DNA of 16,653 nt, taken from the NCBI GenBank assembly GCA_964629825.1, contig CAZVUW010000074.1:1-16653 (forward strand), written 5' to 3'. Origin of the DNA: CAZVUW01 sp964629825 (lineage in GTDB: Bacteria; Actinomycetota; Nitriliruptoria; Euzebyales; Egibacteraceae). Shown here piece after piece: positions 6,684 through 14,312 of this stretch. Made by a program: the position numbers and the translations under genes. Position 1 is the stretch's first letter. Each line of letters opens with the position of its first letter. The notes beneath the pieces were generated by a model, which did no database searches, had not been told where the DNA came from, and saw only the letters and a list, made by a program, of their open reading frames with translations.

Positions 6684-7604
6684 CTACTGGGTGGCGGCCG
6701 CGGCGGTGCACTCGCGCGCGACGGAGCGGAAGGTGTCCAGGGCGGCGCGGATGGACGGCCGTCGCGCCGCGTCGCAGCGCCAGACCCCGTAGATGTGCCG
6801 CTGCAGGGGCGGGTCCACCGCGACCATGCGCACGCCCTCCGGAACGCTCTTGCGGCCGAGGCGCGGGATGACCGACAGGCCGAGACCTGCCGCGACGAAC
6901 TCGAGGTGGGAGGCGTACTCCGAGGCGGAGTGCGCGATGACCGGCTGGTGACCCTGGCTGCGCATCGTGGTGATCAGCCACTGGTGGCAGACCCAGCCCT
7001 CCGTGAAGCCGATCCAGGGCTCGTCGACGAGCTCGGACAGCGACACCCGCTCGCGGTCGGCCAGCGGGTGGGAGGCAGGGAGCGCCACATCGGCCTCGTC
7101 GTCCATCAGGGGGCTGCGCTCGAGCTGGTCGGGCACGCGCAGGGGCTGGTTCATCCAGTCCTGGAGGATCGCCAGGTCCAGATCGCCGCGCAGCACGCGC
7201 GGCACGGCCTCGTCGGGCTCGAGCTCGTGCAGGGCGACGGCCAGGTCGGGGTGGGCCTCCTGCAGTCGGCGGACCACCTCGACGCCGAGGCCGCGCACCG
7301 CCGAGGCGAACGCACCGATCTGAAGGTTCCCGACCACCGCATCGCGGCGCGCCTCCAGGTCGGCCTTGGCGACCTCGACCATGCGCAGGATCTTGCGGGC
7401 GTGCTCGACGAGCACCTCGGCGGAGTCCGTCAGGCGCACGCCGCGTCCCTGGCGCTCGAGCAGCTGCTCGCCCAGCTCGGCCTCGAGCCGGGCCATCTGC
7501 TGCGACACCGCCGAGGTCGTGAGGTGCAGAGCCGCCGCGGCTGCGCTGACCGAGCCGTGCGTGGCGATCGCTTCGAGGGTCCGGAGCCGTTCGATGTTGA
7601 TCAT
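6684..7604 (-). CDS. LysR-family transcriptional regulator
   Basis: This is a 306-residue LTTR. The N-terminal winged helix-turn-helix (about 4-62) shows the typical series LRTLEAIATHGSVSAAAAAL, SAVSQQMARLE and GEQLLER, followed by a linker helix. A periplasmic-binding-protein-like effector domain (about 90-300) contains AAGLGLSVIPRL. The inducer cannot be predicted. The gene is divergent from an EamA transporter, a common arrangement in which the LTTR controls the exporter and itself. The ATG at 7604 is placed 6 nt after a TAGGAT -10 box, suggesting a leaderless transcript; part of the same bases (AGGAT) could also serve as a weak Shine-Dalgarno. The small unknown gene 6175-6672 follows 11 bp downstream. 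Length and domain order are normal for the family. Confidence 0.94.
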   Translation of the reverse strand: MINIERLRTLEAIATHGSVSAAAAALHLTTSAVSQQMARLEAELGEQLLERQGRGVRLTDSAEVLVEHARKILRMVEVAKADLEARRDAVVGNLQIGAFASAVRGLGVEVVRRLQEAHPDLAVALHELEPDEAVPRVLRGDLDLAILQDWMNQPLRVPDQLERSPLMDDEADVALPASHPLADRERVSLSELVDEPWIGFTEGWVCHQWLITTMRSQGHQPVIAHSASEYASHLEFVAAGLGLSVIPRLGRKSVPEGVRMVAVDPPLQRHIYGVWRCDAARRPSIRAALDTFRSVARECTAAAATQ

Positions 7605-7641
7605 TCAGAGATCCTACGAGATCTCGGCAACGAGTTGTCAC
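7605..7641 (-). promoter_or_regulatory. LysR promoter with overlapping palindromic operator-like site
   Basis: On the minus strand GTGACA (7641 to 7636) and TAGGAT (7616 to 7611) form -35 and -10 elements with a 19-bp spacer, and the -10 ends 6 nt before the LysR ATG. Directly abutting the -10 is the perfect 10-bp palindrome CGAGATCTCG (7617-7626). GAGATC recurs at 7608-7613 and 7618-7623, exactly 10 bp (one helical turn) apart. This placement suits autorepression by the LysR protein, although the usual LTTR T-N11-A box is not obvious. Two TTGTC repeats (7635-7639, 7642-7646) also lie in this region. Confidence 0.5.
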
Positions 7642-7674
7642 TTGTCGTGAACGGTTTGGGAAGGCACCTTGGCT

Positions 7675-7713
7675 GTCGCGGGCGGCAGGGGGTCGCCCGC
7701 GACTCCTGAGGGG
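7675..7713 (+). promoter_or_regulatory. GC-rich hairpin and Shine-Dalgarno in the leader of the EamA gene
   Basis: GTCGCGGGCG (7675-7684) and CGCCCGCGAC (7694-7703) are exact reverse complements around a 9-nt loop. This makes a very stable 10-bp stem that ends 4 nt before the Shine-Dalgarno GAGGGG (7708-7713) of the transporter (ATG 7719). The position would allow control of translation or attenuation. I do not recognise a known riboswitch class, and a DNA-level role (binding of the LysR protein) is also possible. Confidence 0.5.
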
Positions 7714-7718
7714 ACGAC

Positions 7719-8657
7719 ATGCAGACTGCTGTTGAGCGCCGCAAGCTCCTGGAGACCGGCGCCGGGACGCTGAGCGGCGCCTTCGGGGCCTCCGAGTGGG
7801 GCCTGATGGCGGGGATCGCGGCCATCTGGGGCTCCTCGTTCCTCTTCATCGCCATGGGGCTGGACTCCTTCCGCCCCGGCCTGGTGTCGCTGGCCCGGCT
7901 GTCGCTCGGGGCCCTGGCCCTGGCGCTCGTGCCGCGTGCGCGCCAGCGGGTGGAGCGGGAGGACTGGCCGCGCATCGTCGTCCTCGGCGTGGTGTGGATG
8001 GGGCTGCCGCTGATCCTGTTCCCCATCGCCCAGCAGTGGGTGGACTCGGCGGTCGCCGGGATGATCAACGGGGCGGTGCCGCTGGCCACCGCCGCGTGGG
8101 CCACGGCGCTGATGCGGCGGCTGCCGGGCAGCCGGCAGCGCTGGGGTCTGCTGGTCGGCTTCGCCGGCGTGGTCGCCATCTCCTGGCCGGGTCTGACCGG
8201 GTCCACGGCGGCCACCCGCGGAGTTCTTCTGCTGATCCTCGCGATCACCTGCTATGGCCTCGCCGCCAACGTCGCGGTGCCCCTCCAGCAGCGCTACGGG
8301 TCGCTGCCCGTCATGTTCCGCGCCCAGCTGGTCGCGCTGCTGATGGTGGCGCCGTTCGGTCTGGCCCAGCTCGACGGCTCCTCGTGGTCGTGGGCGTCCG
8401 CCCTCGCCATGGTCCCGCTCGGGGTCCTCGGGACCGGCTTCGCCTACGTGATGATGGGCACGCTGGTCGGGCGTGTCGGCGGCACCCGCGGGTCGGTGGC
8501 GGTGTACTTCACGCCGCCGGTGGCCATCGCGCTCGGCGCCCTCCTGCGCGACGAGGTCATCTCGCCATACGCGCTGCTCGGCACGGCCATGGTGCTGGTC
8601 GGGGCCTGGCTGACCTCCCGCCGCGAGAGCTCGACCCCGGCACGGTCGAGGGCCTGA
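7719..8657 (+). CDS. EamA/DMT-superfamily membrane transporter
   Basis: This is a 312-residue polytopic membrane protein with about ten hydrophobic helices in two EamA repeats (roughly 27-155 and 167-298). The first helix carries the family-typical WGSSFLFIAMGL. The fourth shows MINGAVPLATA, and the second repeat ends with VAVYFTPPVAIALGALLRDE, the usual EamA block containing the conserved proline pair and acidic residue before the last helix. Such proteins export amino acids, nucleobases, amines or other metabolites; the substrate is not deducible. About 25 residues of soluble N-terminus precede the first helix. The start is supported by GAGGGG with a 5-nt spacer. It diverges from the LysR gene, which probably controls it. 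The same open frame does not continue into serB; an overlapping frame does, by chance. Confidence 0.92.
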   Translation: MQTAVERRKLLETGAGTLSGAFGASEWGLMAGIAAIWGSSFLFIAMGLDSFRPGLVSLARLSLGALALALVPRARQRVEREDWPRIVVLGVVWMGLPLILFPIAQQWVDSAVAGMINGAVPLATAAWATALMRRLPGSRQRWGLLVGFAGVVAISWPGLTGSTAATRGVLLLILAITCYGLAANVAVPLQQRYGSLPVMFRAQLVALLMVAPFGLAQLDGSSWSWASALAMVPLGVLGTGFAYVMMGTLVGRVGGTRGSVAVYFTPPVAIALGALLRDEVISPYALLGTAMVLVGAWLTSRRESSTPARSRA

Positions 8658-8749
8658 GCGCCGCCCGGGTCGCGGCCGGGACTGCCGCGGCGCGGACAGC
8701 AGCGGGCCGGTTTCGGAGGGCGCGTGCGGCTGTGGCACGCTGGCCGGAC

Positions 8750-9967
8750 ATGGACGACGCCACCGCCCTGCTGGTCACCGTCATGGGCCGGGACCGGCCC
8801 GGGCTGACCTCCGCGCTGTGCACCCTCCTGGCCGAGCTCGGCGCGCGGATCCTCGACATGGAGCAGGTCGTGATCCGCGACCGGCTCATCCTCGGGCTGC
8901 TCGTGTCGGCGCCCGACGAGGACGCCGCGCGCGCCCGGCTGTCCGCCGCCGGGCTGGACCTCGGCGTGTCCGTCGAGGTCGAGCCCATCGCCCGCCACCG
9001 ACCGCAGCCGGACCGCCAGCACCACTACGTGACGCTCCTCGGCCAGCCGCTGCGGACCGAGGCGATCGCCGCCGTGACCGGGCGCATCGCCGCCTGCGGG
9101 GCGAACATCGACCGCATCGTCCAGCTCTCCCGCTACCCCATCACCAGCTTCGAGCTGATGGTGTCCGGCGACGCGGAGCGCCTTCGTGACGAGCTCGTGG
9201 CCGAGGCCGCCCGGCAGCGCGTCGACGTCGCCGTGCAGCCCGCCAACCTGTACCGCCGCGCCAAGCGGCTGATCGTGCTGGACGTCGACTCGACCCTGGT
9301 GCAGGGCGAGGTCATCGAGCTGCTGGCCGAGCACGCGGGCTGCGCCGACCGTGTCGCCGCGATCACCGAGCGGGCCATGGCCGGTGAGCTCGACTTCGCG
9401 GCGGCGCTGCGCGAGCGCGTCGCGCTGCTCGAGGGCCTGCCCGCCACGGTCTTTGACGACGTCCGCGAGCGTCTCGAGCTCACGCCCGGCGCGCGGACGC
9501 TCGTGCGGACCCTGCGCCGCCTCGGCTTCGTCCTGGCGATCGTCAGCGGGGGCTTCTCGCAGGTGACGGACGACCTGGCGCAAAGGCTCGGGCTGGACTA
9601 CGCACGCGCCAACACCCTCGAGGTGGTCGACGGTCGCCTCACCGGCCGTCTGACCGGACCAATCGTCGACCGCGCCGGCAAGGCCGCAGCCCTTGAGGAG
9701 TTCGCGCGGCTGGCGGGTGTGCCCCTCAACCAGACGGTCGCCGTCGGCGACGGGGCAAACGACCTCGACATGCTCAACCGCGCGGGGCTCGGCATCGCGT
9801 TCAACGCCAAGCCGGTCGTGCGCGCCGCCGCGGACACAGCCGTCAGCGTCCCCTACCTGGACGCGATCCTGTTCCTGCTAGGCATCACGCGCGCCGAGAT
9901 CGAGGCGGCCGACGCGGAGGATCCGGACTACGTGCCGACGCCCCTGCCGCCCGTCCCGATGGACTGA
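8750..9967 (+). CDS. serB: Phosphoserine phosphatase with two N-terminal ACT domains
   Basis: This 405-residue HAD-superfamily enzyme hydrolyses O-phosphoserine to serine, the final step of serine synthesis. Two ACT-type modules (about 5-80, starting TALLVTVMGRDRPGLTSAL, and 92-165) precede the phosphatase domain, the arrangement of mycobacterial SerB2. HAD motifs are all present: DVDSTLVQGEVIE with nucleophile Asp178 and acid/base Asp180, SGG (266-268), Lys311, and GDGANDLDM with Asp334 and Asp338. ACT domains suggest allosteric control by serine. The C-terminus has a short acidic, proline-rich tail. The ATG at 8750 fits the family start. A GTG at 8732 is in frame, adds six residues (VARWPD) and has GGAGGG 11 nt before it, so the start is uncertain by six codons. 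It lies 92 bp after the transporter and 57 bp before the next gene. Confidence 0.95.
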   Translation: MDDATALLVTVMGRDRPGLTSALCTLLAELGARILDMEQVVIRDRLILGLLVSAPDEDAARARLSAAGLDLGVSVEVEPIARHRPQPDRQHHYVTLLGQPLRTEAIAAVTGRIAACGANIDRIVQLSRYPITSFELMVSGDAERLRDELVAEAARQRVDVAVQPANLYRRAKRLIVLDVDSTLVQGEVIELLAEHAGCADRVAAITERAMAGELDFAAALRERVALLEGLPATVFDDVRERLELTPGARTLVRTLRRLGFVLAIVSGGFSQVTDDLAQRLGLDYARANTLEVVDGRLTGRLTGPIVDRAGKAAALEEFARLAGVPLNQTVAVGDGANDLDMLNRAGLGIAFNAKPVVRAAADTAVSVPYLDAILFLLGITRAEIEAADAEDPDYVPTPLPPVPMD

Positions 9968-10012
9968 GACCGGGGCCTGGGGACGCCTCCCGGACCGCCC
10001 CGCCGGGTCGGT

Positions 10013-10018
10013 TACGAT
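10013..10018 (+). promoter_or_regulatory. -10 box for leaderless transcript of the unknown 248-aa gene
   Basis: TACGAT (10013-10018) fits TANNNT and is followed by 6 nt and then the ATG at 10025. Transcription is therefore expected to begin on the start codon. No Shine-Dalgarno precedes this ATG, and the ATG overlapping the -10 box (10017) is out of frame with the gene. Confidence 0.45.
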
Positions 10019-10024
10019 GCCGCC

Positions 10025-10771
10025 ATGTTGAGGATGCGGACCCGGACCAACCCCCTGTTCTACGCCGAGCGGGTGCGGCGGCTGCTCGCCTCCGATCAGG
10101 AGCGCTACGAGCGGATCACCACCGATCCGGACAGCCTCGATCTGCTGGTCTGGAACTTCTTCGCCTCGCTGGACACCGACGACGACCGCGAGTACCTGGC
10201 GTCGCTCCTGCGCCCGCTGTGCGGCAGCGACGTGCAGGCGCCGGTGCGGATGTCCATGTGGACCGGCCGGGACGCAGAGCCGCGGCTCGAGCCCTCCAGC
10301 GCCTACGTGGCGCATCTCCGCAGCCGCGTCGGCGAGGACGCCGAGATCGGCGCGTTCCTCGAGCCCGTCGAGGTGCCCGTCCGCATCGAGGCGCGCAACG
10401 TGCTCGCCCTGGTCGACACCGTCTGGGACTCCTCCAAGCGCGGGAACGGCGGTCGAGACCGGCTGATCGAGCTGGTCGACGTCGGTCTGGTCCAGGCGGA
10501 GCGGCTCGGTAAGGAGCTCGCGATCGCGGTCATCTACCGGTCGGGGTCACGCGCGGCCGCTGAGGTCTCGCGGCGGATGAACGACCTGCGCTCGTCACAG
10601 GTGCTGCGCGCGGAGATGCCCTGGCTCGACTCCGTGCCGGAGGTGCGCTTCCGCGAGCTGTCCTGGCAGCAGCTCGCCACGATCTGGCGCAACGAGCGCC
10701 GCAACCTGCGGCTGGCGGGCGAGCCGGTCCGCGGGTTCCTGTCCCACCTGGAGGCGATCGGGCTCGGCTGA
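10025..10771 (+). CDS. Unknown 248-aa protein, possibly a PD-(D/E)XK-nuclease-like fold with a degenerate active site
   Basis: I do not recognise a named family with confidence. The 248 residues contain no signal peptide or membrane span. Several blocks resemble uncharacterised PD-(D/E)XK-nuclease-like proteins: SLDLLVWNFFASL (37-49), then EPVEVPVRIEARNVLALVDT (113-132), then GRDRLIELVDVG (143-154) and a hydrophobic strand KELAIAVIYRSG (163-174). In active relatives the middle segment would read as EVDV...IEAK; here the positions read EVPV (116-119) and LVDTVW (129-134). The expected Asp and Lys are therefore missing. If the fold is right, the protein is probably not a nuclease and may bind nucleic acid or a partner. 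The ATG at 10025 is chosen from the -10 box 6 nt upstream. It stands between serB and the aminotransferase, all co-directional, without a tight operon overlap. Confidence 0.75.
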   Translation: MLRMRTRTNPLFYAERVRRLLASDQERYERITTDPDSLDLLVWNFFASLDTDDDREYLASLLRPLCGSDVQAPVRMSMWTGRDAEPRLEPSSAYVAHLRSRVGEDAEIGAFLEPVEVPVRIEARNVLALVDTVWDSSKRGNGGRDRLIELVDVGLVQAERLGKELAIAVIYRSGSRAAAEVSRRMNDLRSSQVLRAEMPWLDSVPEVRFRELSWQQLATIWRNERRNLRLAGEPVRGFLSHLEAIGLG

Positions 10772-10806
10772 GCCGCCCCGCGCCTCCACCCCGAAGTGGA
10801 CGCACG

Positions 10807-12018
<1,212 letters not shown>

Positions 12019-12072
12019 ACGACCCGCATGCTGTAGACATACGGCGCCACACGAGCAGGAGGAACAACCACC

Positions 12073-12537
12073 ATGGCGGCCTTCCGCCTTACCAGCCCGG
12101 CGTTCGAGCATGACGATGATCTCCCCGAACGGTTCACGGCTGATGGAGGCGACGTGTCGCCGCCACTGCGCTGGGAGGGCGTCCCGGAGGGGACCAAGGA
12201 GCTGGTCCTGATCGCGGACGACCCCGACTCGGAGACGGGCGTCGTGACGCACTGGGTCGTCTACGGCATCTCCCCGAAGATCGACGAGCTGCCGGAGGGA
12301 CTGCCCAAGGACACCCTGGTCGACGACCCGGACCTGGTGCAGGGTCTGAACGAGTTCGACGAGGTGGGCTGGAGCGGACCTAGTCTGGATGACGACCGCG
12401 GTCCCCACCGCTGCTTCTTTCGGCTCATCGCCCTGGACACCGAGCTGGACCTTCCGCCCGGTGTGACCAGGGCCGAGCTGCGGCGCGCCGCGAACGCTCA
12501 CATCATCGCGGTGACGGAGCTGGTGGGGATCGCCTAG
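12073..12537 (+). CDS. YbhB/YbcL family Raf-kinase-inhibitor-like (PEBP) protein
   Basis: This is a 154-residue cytosolic protein of the phosphatidylethanolamine-binding fold. Family motifs are DGGDVSPPLRWEGVPEGTKE (24-43), the DDPDS pocket (49-53), THWVVYGI (59-66) and GPSLDDDRGPHRCFFRLIALD (102-122), a variant of the usual GPxPPxGxHRY motif. The cluster Asp50, Asp52, His60 and His112 lines the small anion-binding pocket of the fold. The biochemical role of bacterial members is unsettled. The ATG at 12073 is supported by AGGAGGA (12057-12063) with a 9-nt spacer. It lies 54 bp after the aminotransferase on the same strand. Confidence 0.93.
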   Translation: MAAFRLTSPAFEHDDDLPERFTADGGDVSPPLRWEGVPEGTKELVLIADDPDSETGVVTHWVVYGISPKIDELPEGLPKDTLVDDPDLVQGLNEFDEVGWSGPSLDDDRGPHRCFFRLIALDTELDLPPGVTRAELRRAANAHIIAVTELVGIA

Positions 12538-12539
12538 CC

Positions 12540-12554
12540 GACCGCGCCGCGGTC
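12540..12554 (+). terminator. Small hairpin between the PEBP gene and the crotonase gene
   Basis: GACCGC (12540-12545) pairs with GCGGTC (12549-12554) around a 3-nt loop, beginning 2 bp after the PEBP stop. There is no T-tract, so it may be a weak terminator, an mRNA-processing stem or chance in GC-rich DNA. The Shine-Dalgarno of the next gene (AAGGAGAG) follows shortly after. Confidence 0.25.
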
Positions 12555-12576
12555 CCACCCAGCAAGGAGAGCGCCA

Positions 12577-13259
12577 GTGGCCATCACCACCGCCCCTGAC
12601 GGGGACGACCTGCTGGTCGTAACCCTCGACGACGGCAAGGTCAACGCCTTCGACCTCCCGTTCTTCCAAGAGCTCGAGGCGGCGCTCGATGAGAGCCCGG
12701 AGCGCGCGGTGGTTCTGCGAGGCCGCGACGGGATGCTGTCGGCGGGCCTGAACACCAAGGTGATGGCGGGCCTCGACGACGCGGGCCTGGCCAAGCTTCT
12801 GGTCGCCTTCGGGCGCACCATGACGCGGATCTGGCTGGAGCCGCGCCCGGTCGTGGTCGCGGCCACCGGCCACGCGATCGCCGGTGGGACGATCCTCGCG
12901 ATGTGCGCCGACCACGCCGTCGCCGCGCGCGGCCAGTACGGCTGGGGGCTGACCGAGACGACCATCGGCTTCCCGCTGCCGTCCTGGGTGATCGCCATCG
13001 CTCGCGGCAACGTGCGCGCGGACCGCCTGGACGACCTTCTGCTGCCCGGCACCACGGTCGACCCTGAGGAGGCGGTCGCCGTCGGCTTCGCCGATGTCGC
13101 CGTCGACCCGGCCGAGGTCGTTCAGACCGCGATCGAGCGCGCCCGGCAGCTGGCGGCCCTGCCCCGCGCCGCCTACGCGGAGACCAAGCGGCGCCTGCGC
13201 GGGCCGGCCGCAGAGGCGGCGCTGGCAGGCATCGAGGCGGACACCTCCGAGCTCCTGGC
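12577..13259 (+). CDS. Enoyl-CoA hydratase/isomerase (crotonase) family protein, 3' end lost in assembly gap
   Basis: At least 228 residues of a crotonase are visible before the run of N; family members are usually 230-260 long, so only the C-terminal tail is missing. SAGLN (55-59) and GHAIAGG (98-104) form the CoA-thioester oxyanion hole. Glu127 in YGWGLTETTIG corresponds to the second catalytic Glu of enoyl-CoA hydratase (rat Glu164). The position of the first (rat Glu144, in GGGCEL) is Ile106 in AGGTIL, so hydration is unlikely. The local pattern resembles mitochondrial delta3-delta2-enoyl-CoA isomerase, which uses the single Glu. The start is GTG at 12577 with AAGGAGAG 7 nt before it. The frame that appears to continue through the gap is meaningless because the gap length is conventional. 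A beta-oxidation isomerase for unsaturated acyl-CoA is the best guess. Confidence 0.88.
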
Positions 13260-13359
13260 NNNNNNNNNNNNNNNNNNNNNNNNNNNNNNNNNNNNNNNNN
13301 NNNNNNNNNNNNNNNNNNNNNNNNNNNNNNNNNNNNNNNNNNNNNNNNNNNNNNNNNNN
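13260..13359. other. Assembly gap (100 N)
   Basis: One hundred consecutive unknown bases interrupt the sequence. Exactly 100 is the customary placeholder length, so the real distance is unknown. The end of the crotonase gene and possibly the start of the ATP-grasp gene lie inside it, and extra small genes could be hidden there. Confidence 0.98.
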
Positions 13360-13367
13360 GCAGGGGG

Positions 13368-14252
13368 TTGATTCTTGCCACCTGCAGGGACGTCCCGTCC
13401 CTGCACCACGACGACCGGCCGCTGCTCGACGCGCTGGAGGACCGCGGCATCCGCCCGCGGATCTGCTCCTGGGACGACCCCAGCGTCGACTGGGGCTCAG
13501 CCTCCCTGGTGGTGATCCGCTCGACCTGGGACTACGTGCCTCGGCGTACGGAGTTCGTGGACTGGGCCAGGCGTGTGGACGTGGCGACCACGCTGTGGAA
13601 CCCGGCCGACGTGATCGCCTGGAACACCGACAAGACCTACCTGCGCGAGCTCGCCGAGGACGGGATCGCGACCGTGCCGACCCACTGGCTGGACGCGGGC
13701 AGCCAGGCCGACCTGGCCGAGGTGCTGGACCGCAACGGCTGGGAGCGCGCTGTCGTCAAGCCCGCCGTCTCCGCCGGTGCGGTGGGCACGGTCCGGCTGC
13801 AGCGAGGCGACGCCGCACGCCATCAGGCCCATCTCGACGCGCTGCTGTCGGTCGGGGACGTGCTCGTGCAGCCCTACGTCGAGCGCATCGAGTCCGCCGG
13901 CGAGATCAGCGTCCTGTGGATCGACGGCGCGGTCACCCACGCGGTGCGCAAGCGCCCGCGGCCGGGCGACTTCCGGGTTCAGGAGGAGTTCGGCGGCACC
14001 GAGGAGCTGGTCGCACTGGACGACGAGCTCGTGTCTGTGGCCGAGGCGGCGCTCGCGCACGCGCGCGGCTGCCGTTACGCCCGGGTGGACCTGGTCGAGG
14101 GCCCGGACGGGCAGGACTGGCTGATCGAGCTCGAGCTCGTGGAGCCGCAGCTGTTCCTGACCCACTCGACGAGCGCGGCGGAGCGGATGGCGGACGCCAT
14201 CGCCGACGCCCTGCGCGACAGCTCGAACACGCTGGCCCGAGCTCGCGGCTGA
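13368..14252 (+). CDS. Uncharacterised ATP-grasp ligase (glutathione-synthetase/RimK-like), start uncertain
   Basis: This is a protein of about 294 residues with an ATP-grasp fold, expected to join a carboxylate to an amine or thiol via an acyl-phosphate. Visible blocks are a Rossmann-like N-terminal region (LATCRD, SWDDPSVDWGSASLVVIRSTWDY), then WNPADVIAWNTDKTYL (77-92). AVVKPAVSAGAVGT follows with the ATP-binding Lys131, then Glu179 in SAGEIS, GDFRVQEEFGG (200-210), and the Mg-binding end YARVDL...IELELVEPQLFL (Asp241, Glu254, Glu256). This composition recurs in a family of unknown substrate. The TTG at 13368 has a G-run immediately before it rather than a spaced Shine-Dalgarno. The real start is probably a few codons upstream, at or inside the gap. 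The following peptidase gene begins 60 bp downstream on the same strand. Confidence 0.85.
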   Translation: MILATCRDVPSLHHDDRPLLDALEDRGIRPRICSWDDPSVDWGSASLVVIRSTWDYVPRRTEFVDWARRVDVATTLWNPADVIAWNTDKTYLRELAEDGIATVPTHWLDAGSQADLAEVLDRNGWERAVVKPAVSAGAVGTVRLQRGDAARHQAHLDALLSVGDVLVQPYVERIESAGEISVLWIDGAVTHAVRKRPRPGDFRVQEEFGGTEELVALDDELVSVAEAALAHARGCRYARVDLVEGPDGQDWLIELELVEPQLFLTHSTSAAERMADAIADALRDSSNTLARARG

Positions 14253-14312
14253 AGCACCGCGGGCGCGGCCGGCGCAGCAGGGCAACGGCCGCCTGGAGAG
14301 GAGCCGAGATCT

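Noticed and set aside
6673..7641. Apparent N-terminal extension of the 165-aa protein through the LysR gene
   Set aside because: Out-of-frame shadow of LysR; the ordinary protein composition starts only at the ATG at 6672.
7796..8749. Apparent long N-terminal extension of SerB running back through the transporter gene
   Set aside because: The extension is the out-of-frame reading of the EamA coding sequence and is Arg/Gly/Ala-rich; SerB homologues begin at the ACT domain near 8750.
12577..14252. Fusion of the crotonase with downstream sequence across the N run
   Set aside because: The gap is a placeholder of unknown true length, so frame across it carries no information.
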